DNA of 64,000 nucleotides, taken from Methylocystis iwaonis (GTDB lineage: Bacteria; Pseudomonadota; Alphaproteobacteria; Rhizobiales; Beijerinckiaceae). Positions 43,346 through 52,714 of this stretch are shown here, one piece after another; the stretch's first letter is position 1; every line of letters starts with the position of its first letter. The position numbers were made by a program, and so were the translations under genes. The notes beneath the pieces are model-generated. The model worked only from the letters and a program-made list of their open reading frames with translations. It did not search any database and was not told where the DNA came from. The stretch is taken from the NCBI RefSeq assembly GCF_027925385.1, contig NZ_AP027143.1, positions 62,001-126,000 on the forward strand. Reading direction: 5' to 3'.

Positions 43346-45898
43346 ATGACGAAAAAAGGTCTGTGTTACGAGGGTGCGGCGTTGGGTTCGACAATTGCGG
43401 CAATGACATTCGGCGCCTTCGCGTTGGGAGGAACACCTGCGGAGGCGTCCCTCTCGCCGCAAGAGCGCAGCGGCGTCGTGATGGTCTACGACATTCCCGC
43501 AGGATCGGTGGCGACGGCTTTGAACGCCTTCGCCGTGAAAAACGGGCTGCATCTGCTCTACGATGCGCGCGTGACACGGATGCTCCGCACGACGGGGCTT
43601 TCTGGATCTTTCTCGATGCGCGAAGGGCTCGACAGGCTGCTCGAGGGAACCGGTCTGTCCTATCGCTTCGGGGGGCCGGACGAAAAGGCGGTGTCGATCA
43701 TTCTCGCGCAGAACGATAGGGGCGCGCGCAGCGACGCGGGGTTCCAGGCGCTCCCGCCGATTGACGTGGGCGCGACGAAGCGGACCGACGTCGAGGCGAC
43801 AAATCCGGACGACAAGAAGGCATATAGCGCCGACCGCGGCGCTATCACCGAAGGAACGGGGACCTACACGACGCCGCTCGTGACGGTCGCCGGCAAGGTG
43901 CCGCTGCCCAGAAAGGAGATACCGCAGTCTGTCTCGGTGATGACGAGGGGACAGATGAATGACATGCAGCTCACCACCGTGCAGGACGCGATGTTCTGGG
44001 TGCCCGGAGTCTCGACCATTGCTAACGACGTCACGCAAGGATGGCCGGCCTCACGCGGCTACACCCTCGGCGTCGCTTATGACGGCGTCCCGACCTACGA
44101 TGGTCTTGCCGGCTATCAGCAACTGGATCTCGCTGTCTACGATCGCATCGAAGTGTTGAAAGGTCCGGCTGGTCTGCTATCTGGAGCGGGAAATCCGGGC
44201 GGCATCGTCAATATTGTGAGAAAACGGCCGCAGGACGAATTCAAGCTCCGAACGGAATTCACCGCCGGTTCGTGGGACAATTATCGCGGGTTGATCGATG
44301 TGACCGGTCCGATAAACGAAGAGCGGACCTTTCGCTATCGTGCGCTGGTGCTCCACCAGGACAAGCACTTCTTCTTCACGCCGTCGCAACCTGAAGACAA
44401 ATGGCTGGGCTATGGCTCGCTCGAATATGACATCACCCCCAATACACTGCTGAACGTCGCCTACACACGCCAGCGCACCAGTGACCCCGCCTATAGCGGG
44501 CAACCAGTCGCTGCGCTTTCTTATTTCGGCGGGACGAGCCCCTATTTCCTGAATGTGCCCAGATCCTGGAATCCCTATCCGGATTGGACTCAAGCCAAAT
44601 GGGACACGGAGGACAAAAATATCCGCTTGGAGCATCGGTTCGGTGAAGACTGGGTCGCAAAGGTGAATTTTAATCGACGCGACATAGGCTACGAGTTCGC
44701 GGACGCCTATCCGAACAGCGGCGTCAATCCTTCCAATTGGACGGCGCAATATGCGCGCCGCCATTACATGTATTATTATCATCGTACGGGTCTCGACTCC
44801 TATCTGTCCGGCACGCTGCCTTGGGCGATGATCAAGAACACGTTGACGATCGGCTATAACTATGATCGGTTCACCTATGAATATAAGGGCGCCCCGCGCG
44901 TCTATGTGAACAACATCCCAGTCCTTTGGCCGAATGCAATCGGTCCGAATCTCAATCCCTTTACGACGGGCGGCCAGAATCAAACTTTGCAGCATGGAGC
45001 CTATAGCCAACTTCGCTTGACGCCAATCGATCCACTGACTTTCGTCTTCGGTGGTCGATTGACGAATTTCTTTGCCAAGAACCGCAATGTTTTCCCAAGC
45101 GCGTCTGCCAATTGGTCATATGGCGCGAAATCCAACCACCGCTTCTCTCCCTATCTCGCCGGCATTTTCCGGGTGACCGATGAAATCAATATCTATGGCA
45201 GCTACTCGGATATTTTCATTCCGCAGACGAACCAGAAAGCTGACGGAATCACGCTCGATCCGCAGGTCGGCGGGCAGTTCGAAGCCGGCGTCAAAGGCGA
45301 GTTCCTGAACAAGAAGCTCAACGCCTCGGCCGCGTGGTTCGAGATCAACGACCGGAATCGTCCTTATGCAGATCCCGCCAACCCGGGCTACTATCTTCAA
45401 GCCGGCAAGGCGGAATCCACTGGCGTCGAAGTAGAATTCTCCGGGAAGCCTCTTGCGGATATCGAACTGCCAATCATCCAAAGTCCGTTGCCAGGGCTCG
45501 ACGTCGTCGGTGGCTACACCTATCTGCAAACGAAGCTCATCGTAGACAAAAACAGTCCGGGGCGGCCGATCAGTTCGTGGTATCCGACCCATATGTTCAA
45601 GATCTGGGGCAAATATGATTTCGAGGGGGAGTGGAAAGGGCTGACGATCGGCGCAGGCGTCGTAGCGGAGAGCGGCCTGTCCGGCGCGATCAATACATTG
45701 AACGAGGCCCGACATGGGCCGGCGTTTGCCGTCATCAATGCAATGACGTCGTACAAGATCAACGACCATCTGACGCTGCAGTTCAATCTCAACAACATAA
45801 CCGACCAGAAATATTACATGCGCGTCGGCGGCGCCAACACTTACAACACGCCGGGCGATCCTCGGAACTTCATGGTGACGTTGCGCGGCGAATTGTGA
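43346..45898 (+). CDS. TonB-dependent siderophore receptor with N-terminal signalling domain
   Basis: 850 residues. After an exported start, residues about 45-115 form a secretin/TonB short N-terminal (STN) domain (VVMVYDIPAGSVATALNAFAVKNGLHLLYDARV) that contacts the FecR-like protein. A linker and plug domain follow (EIPQSVSVMTRGQMND, IEVLKGPAGLLSGAGNPGGIVN), then a 22-strand type barrel ending NFMVTLRGEL. Architecture matches FpvA/FhuE-type ferric siderophore transducers, though the siderophore is unknown. Part of this gene (43568-43913) has a decayed near-copy at 62690-63000. Confidence 0.94.
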   Translation: MTKKGLCYEGAALGSTIAAMTFGAFALGGTPAEASLSPQERSGVVMVYDIPAGSVATALNAFAVKNGLHLLYDARVTRMLRTTGLSGSFSMREGLDRLLEGTGLSYRFGGPDEKAVSIILAQNDRGARSDAGFQALPPIDVGATKRTDVEATNPDDKKAYSADRGAITEGTGTYTTPLVTVAGKVPLPRKEIPQSVSVMTRGQMNDMQLTTVQDAMFWVPGVSTIANDVTQGWPASRGYTLGVAYDGVPTYDGLAGYQQLDLAVYDRIEVLKGPAGLLSGAGNPGGIVNIVRKRPQDEFKLRTEFTAGSWDNYRGLIDVTGPINEERTFRYRALVLHQDKHFFFTPSQPEDKWLGYGSLEYDITPNTLLNVAYTRQRTSDPAYSGQPVAALSYFGGTSPYFLNVPRSWNPYPDWTQAKWDTEDKNIRLEHRFGEDWVAKVNFNRRDIGYEFADAYPNSGVNPSNWTAQYARRHYMYYYHRTGLDSYLSGTLPWAMIKNTLTIGYNYDRFTYEYKGAPRVYVNNIPVLWPNAIGPNLNPFTTGGQNQTLQHGAYSQLRLTPIDPLTFVFGGRLTNFFAKNRNVFPSASANWSYGAKSNHRFSPYLAGIFRVTDEINIYGSYSDIFIPQTNQKADGITLDPQVGGQFEAGVKGEFLNKKLNASAAWFEINDRNRPYADPANPGYYLQAGKAESTGVEVEFSGKPLADIELPIIQSPLPGLDVVGGYTYLQTKLIVDKNSPGRPISSWYPTHMFKIWGKYDFEGEWKGLTIGAGVVAESGLSGAINTLNEARHGPAFAVINAMTSYKINDHLTLQFNLNNITDQKYYMRVGGANTYNTPGDPRNFMVTLRGEL

Positions 45899-45965
45899 AC
45901 GCTCGAACAGGCGGTTTCCATTGCGCCCAATGGTCTTGATGCTTTGTATTTTTATGGAGATTTTC

Positions 45966-46296
45966 TCGCCGAGCGATCGGCCAAAACGGCGCGCCGAAGA
46001 ATGTCACGATCGACAAGAGCGGCGCCACACGCTCCAATCGAGAGCTACAATGCAGAGAACGAGTCGGGCATCGAGATCCAGCGGAGGAAAATATCTCAAC
46101 AACATCGTCGAACAGGACCACCGAGCAATCAAGCGGGTTGTGTGGCGGGTGCTGGGGTTCAAATCCTTTCGCTCGGCCGCAGCAACGCTCGCCGGCGTCG
46201 AGCTCATGCACATGATCCGAAAAGGGCAGTTGCAAACGACGGGCAAATTGCGCCCAGCAAAGGCAGTTCTACGCTCTCGGGCGTAAGCCGCGAGAA
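45966..46296 (+). pseudogene. IS6-family transposase remnant A (3' part)
   Basis: The 3' third of an IS6-family transposase gene, recognisable by YLNNIVEQDHRAIKRV, GFKSFRSAAATLAGVELMHM and IRKGQLQTTGKL. Frames shift within it (the MSRSTRA / NAENESGIEIQRRK part is in another frame), the N-terminal domain is missing and no terminal repeat follows. It is closely similar in DNA to remnant B at 60380-60762, same orientation. Similarity stops near 46296, where a soxC-like remnant begins on the other strand. Confidence 0.88.
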
Positions 46297-46445
46297 GCGC
46301 CCGGCTCGGTAATCCAAGGCTCGACGACAAGCGTTTCGCCACGTGCGCGGCCGACGACGCCGAAGCCTCCGGCGGCGGCAAGAAACCAATGTCGATCGAT
46401 GAGGCCGCCGCCCGCCGTGAACTCCGGCTTGTCGCGCTTCTTCAT
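46285..46445 (-). pseudogene. N-terminal remnant resembling SoxC-type sulfite dehydrogenase
   Basis: A leftward frame starting ATG at 46445 gives MKKRDKPEFTAGGGLIDRHW followed by FLAAAGG and, near its end, VVEPWITEPGA. The layout (charged start, GGGLIDR-WFL, short apolar stretch, then a PW...PGA element) resembles the N-terminus of SoxC-type sulfite dehydrogenases. It is cut by IS6 remnant A after about 50 residues, and the reading frame ends in the IS sequence. The family call is tentative. Confidence 0.35.
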
Positions 46446-46678
46446 GAACCCGTCCGCATCAGACGGCTGCGCCCAACGAGGCGCGAACCTAGCTCATTTA
46501 TCTACGCGGTAAGTAGGAAATAGACAAGGAAAAAGGACGGCAGCGGCGCTGCGCGAGGACAAAGCAAGATTCACAAAGGCAAGCATCCGCTCCGTATCCG
46601 GAGACGCGCTCTAGCGTTGGATCGCAGCAGTTGCATCGCCGCGGTTTGAGCTTGACGTTATATTTATACCATAATAGT

Positions 46679-46691
46679 AGTCTTATAGACT
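46679..46691. promoter_or_regulatory. Perfect palindrome upstream of the GlcG/HbpS-like gene
   Basis: AGTCTTATAGACT, 20 bases before the ATG, in an AT-rich island with a TTGACG box at 46652. It may be an operator close to the transcription start. Low AT-rich islands are rare in this window, which makes it stand out. Confidence 0.4.
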
Positions 46692-46710
46692 GCTGGAAGG
46701 GAATAAAAGA

Positions 46711-47256
46711 ATGCGATCGAACCTGCTCTGCGCATTTGCCGTTTATGTCCTCGCGACCGCGCCGGCGCTCGCTCAATCGGCCACGTCGGGACCGGCACAG
46801 GGCGCAGCCGCACCTTCGCAAAGTCCGCCGCCGCCCCCCGCGCGCGGTCCTTCGCTCGAGCTCGCGATCGAGGCGGCGCAAGCGGCGATCGACGCCGGAA
46901 AGGCTGCCGATCAAAAAGTGGCGGTGAGCGTCATCGATTCCTCCGGAGTGCTGAAGGCGGTCCTCGTTTCTGACGGCGTCGGACCCCGCGCGGTGCACAA
47001 CAGCAACTTCAAGGCGCAGGCGGCGCTCGCCTTCAAGAAGACCTCCGGCGAGCTGGCCGAGCAGGTCAAGAACAACAAAACGCTCGCCGATCAGATCGCC
47101 GCGAACCCGAACTATCTCGCGCGCGCGGGCGCTGTTCTCATCAAGGTCAATGACGAGGTTATCGGCGCGATCGGCGTTGGCGGCGCGCGTGGCGCCGACA
47201 AGGATGAACAATATGCGCTCGCGGGTCTGCAACGCGTGCAGCCGCGGCTGAAATAG
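46711..47256 (+). CDS. GlcG/HbpS-like heme-binding-family secreted protein
   Basis: 181 residues. A signal peptide (ending ATAPALA-Q) and a Pro/Ser linker (PSQSPPPPPARG) are followed by a GlcG/HbpS domain: LELAIEAAQAAIDAGKAADQKVAVSVIDSSGVL, then FKAQAALAFKKTSGELAEQV and the glycine-rich GAIGVGGARGADKDEQYALAGL. HbpS-type proteins bind heme or small ligands extracellularly. GGAAGGGA lies 7 bases before the ATG. It stands alone between an IS remnant and an amidase gene, with its own AT-rich promoter region. Confidence 0.85.
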   Translation: MRSNLLCAFAVYVLATAPALAQSATSGPAQGAAAPSQSPPPPPARGPSLELAIEAAQAAIDAGKAADQKVAVSVIDSSGVLKAVLVSDGVGPRAVHNSNFKAQAALAFKKTSGELAEQVKNNKTLADQIAANPNYLARAGAVLIKVNDEVIGAIGVGGARGADKDEQYALAGLQRVQPRLK

Positions 47257-47485
47257 GCTGCGCGCCTTCCCGTGGGCGATGAAATCGCCGACAGGGTTTC
47301 TCGTCGTCAGCTCGGCCGATCATCAGCTCGGCCGAGCAGTGACCCATCACGAACACCTTGCCTCCCTCAATACTTCTTTTTGCACTTTGGTTCCTGAAGG
47401 TTGAACTTGGCTTACACGCCGAGATGGCGTCGCGGAAAGCAATAAAAGCGGCATACAAAAATCGTCCAAGGCCAGGGAGGCAGCC

Positions 47486-48856
47486 ATGTCGCAGGATCTC
47501 ACACAACTGACCGCCTATGAGCTGATCGAGGCGTATCGCACAAAAACGCTTTCCCCAGTGGAGGCGACTATGGCGACGCTGAAGCGCATCGGAGAACTCC
47601 AGCCACATTTCAACGCCTATCGCGCCGTCGGCGCCGATGCTGCGCTCGCGCAAGCAAAGGTCTCGGAAGCGCGCTGGGCGCGCGGCGCGCCGAAAGGTTT
47701 GCTCGACGGCGTGCCGGTGGGCTTCAAAGACCTGCTCAACGTGCAAGGTTTCCCGACGCGCAAGGGCAGCCTTGCGACTCCCGACATCATCCAGCAGGCC
47801 GACTCCCCGCCGGCGGCGCGTCTACGAGAAGCGGGCGCGGTCATTCTCGGGAAAACCCAGACCGCTGAATTCGGCCTCAAGGGCCTCACCGAAACGAAGC
47901 TCGGCGGCGTGACGCCGAACGCCTGGGACCGCCAATATGTGAGCGGCGGCAGCAGCGGCGGCGCGGCGGTCGCAGCGGCATTGGGGCTCGGGCCGTTGCA
48001 AGTCGGCACTGACGGCGGCGGCTCGATCCGTAATCCGGCAGCCGTCAATGGCGTATTCGGCTTCAAGCCGACATTCGGCCGCGTCGCGGGCTATCCGCAC
48101 AATGGCTCGTTGTTCCATATCGGCCCCCTCACGCGGACGGTGACGGACGCCGCACTGCTCCTCAATGTCATTGCGCAGCCGGACGTGCGCGACTGGCAAA
48201 GCCTGCCGAGCGACATTTGCGATTGGAGAGAGAATCTCGACAGCGGCGTGAAAGGTCTGCGCATCGCCTACAGCCGGACGCTCGGCTATGTGAAAGTCGA
48301 TCCCGGCCTCGCCGCCGTCGTCGATCGCGCGGTCGCGCGCCTATCGGAGCTCGGCGCCATCGTGGAAGAGACCGATCCCGGTTTCAGAGATCCGTCGCCG
48401 ATCATCGACGCCATCAATTCCGAGCGCGCGATCAGGCTGCGCAGCGAGATCGGCGTGGCGGGGCTGGATTTGATCGATCCGGGCATCCGCGCGCGCGTTG
48501 AAAAGCTCGAACGTTATACGCTTGCGGAAGTCGTCGAGGCGAATGAGCGCCGCACCGATCTCGCGATCCTCATGCGACGTTTCCACGAGAAATACGATCT
48601 TTTGGTCACGCCCGTGCAGTCGCAGCCCGTCCCGCGCCTCGGGACGCCGCCGCAGACGCCTTTCGCTTTCCCCTTCAACATCACGCAGCAGCCCGGCGCA
48701 TCGATTCCCGCGGGCTTCGACAATAACGGGCTGCCGGTCGGCCTCCATGTCGTCGGCCCGCAATATGGCGACCTCACAGTGCTTCGCCTAGCGCGCGCCT
48801 TCGAGAAGCTACAGCCATTTCCGACGCCGCATCTCGATTCGTTGAGCAAGCTGTAA
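47486..48856 (+). CDS. Amidase (amidase signature family)
   Basis: 456 residues. The Ser-cisSer-Lys triad of the family is visible: Lys in GVPVGFKDLLNVQG, cis-Ser in GGSSGGAAVAAALGLGPLQ, and nucleophile Ser in the same run followed by GTDGGGSIRNPAAVNGVFG. It hydrolyses an amide; related enzymes act on aryl or aliphatic amides, and the substrate is not predictable. Length is normal, no signal peptide. RBS CAGGGAGG lies 6 bases before the ATG. No operon partner is evident. Confidence 0.92.
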   Translation: MSQDLTQLTAYELIEAYRTKTLSPVEATMATLKRIGELQPHFNAYRAVGADAALAQAKVSEARWARGAPKGLLDGVPVGFKDLLNVQGFPTRKGSLATPDIIQQADSPPAARLREAGAVILGKTQTAEFGLKGLTETKLGGVTPNAWDRQYVSGGSSGGAAVAAALGLGPLQVGTDGGGSIRNPAAVNGVFGFKPTFGRVAGYPHNGSLFHIGPLTRTVTDAALLLNVIAQPDVRDWQSLPSDICDWRENLDSGVKGLRIAYSRTLGYVKVDPGLAAVVDRAVARLSELGAIVEETDPGFRDPSPIIDAINSERAIRLRSEIGVAGLDLIDPGIRARVEKLERYTLAEVVEANERRTDLAILMRRFHEKYDLLVTPVQSQPVPRLGTPPQTPFAFPFNITQQPGASIPAGFDNNGLPVGLHVVGPQYGDLTVLRLARAFEKLQPFPTPHLDSLSKL

Positions 48857-48899
48857 TCGCCGTTTTTGAACGGCGTCGGCAAGCTCATCGCCGCTGTAC

Positions 48900-49038
48900 A
48901 GGAGCGACGAGCGAGAGCGTCGAACTCATTTAGTCGATCAGGACTGTACCGGTCGCGCGCGTCAGCTCGACTTCCGCAAAGCAAGGCATACACCCCTTCG
49001 ATGATCCATGTGTCGTCGGAATGATCGGTCCAGCGCAA
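48900..49038 (-). pseudogene. Possible P-loop kinase fragment
   Basis: A leftward frame gives DDTWIIEGVYALLCGSRADA, reminiscent of the central part of small adenylate-kinase-like P-loop proteins (W-I-x-E-G-V-Y). There is no P-loop before it and the frame runs on into antisense of the amidase gene. If real, it is a decayed fragment. Confidence 0.2.
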
Positions 49039-49128
49039 ATGATCGAGATCGTGAATCGGCTGTTGCTGATCATCATGAGACGTGACGCTCCGCTACCTAG
49101 TGCGTGTCACGCCGGCAGCGCCTACGAA

Positions 49129-49569
49129 TTACGCCCCACTCGGAGGGGTGAACGAAAACCGCTTGAGTTCGTCGCGGTCATGCCAGCCGATGGCTCGCCA
49201 AAACGCTAGCCCGGCGCCGTTGTCCGCGAAAACGTCGATGTGAATCTTCTCGATCCCTTCTGCTGCGATGGCGGCGACCGTCCGAGCAACGAGGCCGCGC
49301 GCGACGCCCCGACGCCGGAATTGAGGGCTCACCGATACATGATACAGATAGCCGCGCCTTCCGTCGTGGCCGCCGAGCACGCAGCCCGCAAGCATTCCCT
49401 CTGCATCCGCAACAAAACTCATGCCGGGATTGCGAGCAAGAAATCTCGCGACACCGTCGACGCTATCGGAGCCGCTCATGCCGACGCCCTCTTGCCATAA
49501 CAACGCCTCGACGAGGCTGTCGTAATCGTCGATTGTGAGAAGGCGGAACTGAAAGCCTGCCGAGATCAT
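49129..49569 (-). CDS. GNAT-family N-acetyltransferase
   Basis: About 146 residues. The acetyl-CoA binding motif A is visible as VSVSPQFRRRGVARGLVARTVAAIA, preceded by the beta strand pair GCVLGGHDGRRGYLYHV and followed by FADNGAGLAFWRAIGWHDRDELKRFSF. The acceptor is unknown. The ATG at 49569 starts the fold (FQFRLLTIDDYDSL); the in-frame extension upstream overlaps the end of the HEAT-repeat gene. It may be cotranscribed with that gene. Confidence 0.88.
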   Translation of the reverse strand: MISAGFQFRLLTIDDYDSLVEALLWQEGVGMSGSDSVDGVARFLARNPGMSFVADAEGMLAGCVLGGHDGRRGYLYHVSVSPQFRRRGVARGLVARTVAAIAAEGIEKIHIDVFADNGAGLAFWRAIGWHDRDELKRFSFTPPSGA

Positions 49570-49667
49570 TGGTTTTCGGACGAGCCCTGCACGGTATTGG
49601 CAGTATGCCAAATGTTCAGAGAGCAAGCAAAACCCGGATCGATTATGAAAGTTCGCGGCAAGCCCGA

Positions 49668-50648
49668 TCAACCGCCTTGAAAAGTATCACTTTTGATGAG
49701 GTGTATCGACCAGCGCGCGATCTTGCGCACGTCTGGATCGGGGTCGTCGACCGCGCCGGCAAGATAGGGCAGCGCCTCCGGCCGGCGAATTTCGCCGAGC
49801 GCCGCGGCTGCTTCCTTGCGCAGATTGCTGACGGGATGCGACAGCAACCCGCCGAGCGCGGGGATGGCGTCCGCTGTTGAAAGCCGCCCCAGGGCGCTTG
49901 CGGCCTTGAGCGCGACTTGCCAAGCGTCGTCCGATAGGGCGTCGATCAGCGCGCGCTCGGCCCCCGCCGCGCGGAGCTTCCCAGCAAGAACCGCCGCGGC
50001 CTCGCGCACTTGCCAATGCCCATCGGCAAGACCCGAGAAGAGCGCGTCGATCACCGCATCGGCGGGCGCGAAGGCGAGCGCCGACAGCGCCGCGCGCCTC
50101 ACATCGACATCAGGGTCTGTCGCCGCCCCGAGCAAAGCCGGCAGCGCGTCGGCGCGCTTGAGGTAGGCGAGCGCGCCGATCGCCTCGCGCCGCACATGCG
50201 GGTCGGAATCGGCAAGCGCGTCGATCGCCACGGGAAAGGTCGCTCCGACGCGCAGATCGCGCAGCCCGCGCCAGACGGCGGCGCGCACGTCCGCGCGTGG
50301 ATGGCCGATAAGCGCGAGCAGCGGCGTGGCCGCCTCGGGCGCGCGCAATTCGCACAGGCTGGCGCCGGCGGCAGCCGCGACGGACGAGTCCGCGTCGAGC
50401 AGAGCGTTTGCGAGCGCCTGCGCGACGGCAGGGCCGTCGAACTGCTCCAACCCCGCCGCCGCCGCGAGGCGCACGCCGGGATCGGGATCGCTCAGGGCGC
50501 GGATGAGAAGCGCTTCTCCATTCGCCTCGGCGCTTTCGGCAAGTTCGAGCATCGCCATGCGGCGCTCATCCGCGTCCGAACTTTTGAAACGCGCCTCGAT
50601 GTCTTCGATATCGAGGCTCTGATCCTCGAAAATGCTGTCCCGCGCCAT
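49668..50648 (-). CDS. HEAT-repeat protein of the AprA-like module
   Basis: About 326 residues made almost wholly of HEAT-type helical repeats (for example SDPDPGVRLAAAAGLEQF, GHPRADVRAAVWRGLRDL and ATDPDVDVRRAALSALAFA), roughly eight units of about 31 residues. Such alpha-solenoids are scaffolds, and related proteins act as lyases or chaperones in cofactor assembly. The ATG at 50648 is preferred because the in-frame extension upstream is the shadow of the ferredoxin gene. It starts 5 bases after that gene's stop, so it belongs to the leftward flavoprotein-ferredoxin operon. Confidence 0.88.
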   Translation of the reverse strand: MARDSIFEDQSLDIEDIEARFKSSDADERRMAMLELAESAEANGEALLIRALSDPDPGVRLAAAAGLEQFDGPAVAQALANALLDADSSVAAAAGASLCELRAPEAATPLLALIGHPRADVRAAVWRGLRDLRVGATFPVAIDALADSDPHVRREAIGALAYLKRADALPALLGAATDPDVDVRRAALSALAFAPADAVIDALFSGLADGHWQVREAAAVLAGKLRAAGAERALIDALSDDAWQVALKAASALGRLSTADAIPALGGLLSHPVSNLRKEAAAALGEIRRPEALPYLAGAVDDPDPDVRKIARWSIHLIKSDTFQGG

Positions 50649-50653
50649 GACAA

Positions 50654-50887
50654 TCACCGCAGCAGATAGGGGATCGAAACGCTCACCGCCTTGGTCGGGC
50701 AGTCGAGTTCGCATGGCAGGCAATACCAGCACTCGTCGTAACGCATATGCGCTTTGCCGGTCTCCGGATTGATCCACAGCACATCGAGCGGGCAGACGTC
50801 GATGCAAACCGTGCAGCCCTTGTCTGCAATGCACTTCTCCGCATCGATGTTGACCGGAAACTCGGAAGGGTTCTCCGCGAAGGACAT
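50654..50887 (-). CDS. AprB-like ferredoxin, two [4Fe-4S] clusters
   Basis: About 77 residues. Two cluster motifs are visible, CIADKGCTVCIDVCP and CWYCLPCELDCP, arranged as in the beta subunit of adenylylsulfate reductase and related ferredoxins. The protein lacks the long C-terminal tail of true AprB. It starts 7 bases after the AprA-like flavoprotein stop and is probably its electron-transfer partner. The ATG at 50887 is preferred; the longer frame overlaps the flavoprotein end. Confidence 0.88.
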   Translation of the reverse strand: MSFAENPSEFPVNIDAEKCIADKGCTVCIDVCPLDVLWINPETGKAHMRYDECWYCLPCELDCPTKAVSVSIPYLLR

Positions 50888-50894
50888 CGGCGCC

Positions 50895-52631
50895 TCAACT
50901 GTGAGCGGGAATGCGAAGACGATGATAGGCGTCGCGCTCTGTCGTCTCGACTGGCACCACGTAGGGGTCGACCGGCCGCTTGCGGCAGGAGATGCCGCCG
51001 CGCTCATTCTTGTAGAGCTGGGTATGACAAAACCAGCTCTCGTCGTCTGTCTCAGGATGGTCGAGGCGATGGTGGTAGAGGCCCCAACGACTCTCGGTGC
51101 GGTAGAGTGAAGCGGCTGCGGCCATTTCCGCGCAGTCCAGAATCGAATGGACCTCGAGCGCGCGCATCAGCTCGTGCGCATCGCGCGCGGCGAGGCGCGG
51201 TAGGTCGGCGCGAAGTTCAGCGAAGCGCTTCTGCGCAATTTCATATTTGCGCGTCACTTTTGGCGGCTGCAGATAATCGTTGACGAAGCGCCGGATCTTG
51301 TATTCCACCTGATTGGGCGGCAGTCCGGTCTCGTTGCGCAATGGCGCGCGCGTTCGTTCCCGCTCGGCCTCCACCTGTGCGGCGCCATAGTCCGCAAGAT
51401 CGACCTCATCTGCAAAGCTCGCGGAATGCTCACCGGCGATCGCGCCGTTGACGAAGGCGCCGAGCATGTAATTGTGCGGCACGCTCGCCATGTCGCCCGC
51501 CGCATAGAGGCCCGGGACGGTCGTGCGGGCAAACTCGTCGACCCAGACGCCCGACGCGCTGTGTCCGGAGCAAAAGCCGATTTCCGAAATATGCATCTCG
51601 ACCATGTCTTTGCGGTAATTGGTTTTCCGACCCTTGTGAAACAGCCCGCGCGAGGGCCTTTCCACCTTGTGCAAGATGTTCTCGACCTCCGCGATGGTCT
51701 CCGGCGCAAGGTGATCGAACTTGAGAAAGACGGGACCTCCACCGCCCTGGAGTTCGCGATAGAACTCCAGCATCATCTGCCCCGACCAATAGTCGCATTC
51801 GATGAAGCGCGCGCCGCTGGCGTTCGCCGTATAGGCGCCAAAGGGCCCACCGACATAGGCGCAGGCCGGACCGTTATAGTCCTTGATCAACGGATTGATC
51901 TGGAAGCATTCGAGATTGGTGAGCTCCGCGCCCGCATGAAACGCCATTGCGTAACCGTCGCCCGAATTGGCGGGGTTCTCGTACGTTCCCCACAGATAGC
52001 CAGAGGCTGGAAGGCCTAGACGCCCGGCTGCGCCGGCCGCGAGAATGACCGCCTTGGCGCGAATGACGAGAATTTCAGCGCTCCGGCTGTTGATCGCGAT
52101 GGCCCCTGCAATGCGGCCGTCGGCGCCGGTGAGCAGGCGCGTCGCCATGTAGCGGTTCGAGATCAGCACCTGCGCCTTGCGCAATTGCCGGTACAGGACC
52201 TTCTTGATCGACGCGCCCTCCGGCATCGGCAGCACGTAGGTTCCAAGATGATGAACCTTTTTGATGTCGTAGTCGCCATTCTCGTCCTTGAGGAATTTCA
52301 CCCCCCATTGGTCGAGTTCACGGATCATGTCGAAGGAGCGCTCAGCGTAGGCAAGCAGCGCCTTCTGATAGACGATTCCGTCATTGGCGATGGTGATTTC
52401 CCGTACATATTGCTCGGGCGTGGCGAAGCCCGGCACGACGGCGTTGTTCAATCCGTCCATGCCGACGGCGATCGCCCCTGACCGCTTCACATTGGCTTTT
52501 TCGAGCAAAACGACTTTCAGCGCAGGGTTCGCAGTCTTGGCCTTGTAGGCTGCGAGGGGCCCCGCAGTCCCTCCGCCGATCACCAGAACATCGGCTTCGA
52601 AAATGGTCTCGGCGTCGTCGTTGGCCGTCAC
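50895..52631 (-). CDS. AprA-like / fumarate reductase-type flavoprotein
   Basis: About 578 residues. The FAD-binding domain opens with ADVLVIGGGTAGPLAAYKA and carries EKANVKRSGAIAVGMDGLNN, a pattern close to AprA (alpha subunit of adenylylsulfate reductase). Later elements include the GFCSGHSASGVWV segment, GLYAAGDMASVPHNYMLGAFVNGAIAGE (C-terminal FAD contact) and a helical C-terminal domain. It lacks a signal peptide. With the ferredoxin and HEAT-repeat gene it forms an operon divergent from an ABC importer. The true reaction is unknown: APS/sulfite chemistry is one possibility. The GTG at 52631 has GGGAG upstream; ATG 52652 is an alternative. Confidence 0.85.
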   Translation of the reverse strand: MTANDDAETIFEADVLVIGGGTAGPLAAYKAKTANPALKVVLLEKANVKRSGAIAVGMDGLNNAVVPGFATPEQYVREITIANDGIVYQKALLAYAERSFDMIRELDQWGVKFLKDENGDYDIKKVHHLGTYVLPMPEGASIKKVLYRQLRKAQVLISNRYMATRLLTGADGRIAGAIAINSRSAEILVIRAKAVILAAGAAGRLGLPASGYLWGTYENPANSGDGYAMAFHAGAELTNLECFQINPLIKDYNGPACAYVGGPFGAYTANASGARFIECDYWSGQMMLEFYRELQGGGGPVFLKFDHLAPETIAEVENILHKVERPSRGLFHKGRKTNYRKDMVEMHISEIGFCSGHSASGVWVDEFARTTVPGLYAAGDMASVPHNYMLGAFVNGAIAGEHSASFADEVDLADYGAAQVEAERERTRAPLRNETGLPPNQVEYKIRRFVNDYLQPPKVTRKYEIAQKRFAELRADLPRLAARDAHELMRALEVHSILDCAEMAAAASLYRTESRWGLYHHRLDHPETDDESWFCHTQLYKNERGGISCRKRPVDPYVVPVETTERDAYHRLRIPAHS

Positions 52632-52714
52632 GCTGCACTCCCGCTGGCGCATCAGCCAAGCCGGCGGACGCGATCTTGTTGCTACTCTAAGGCATGTTAG
52701 TCTATATTACAGGT

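Noticed and set aside
46498..47232. Leftward frame opposite the GlcG/HbpS-like gene
   Set aside because: Antisense to a signal-peptide-bearing gene with clear family motifs.
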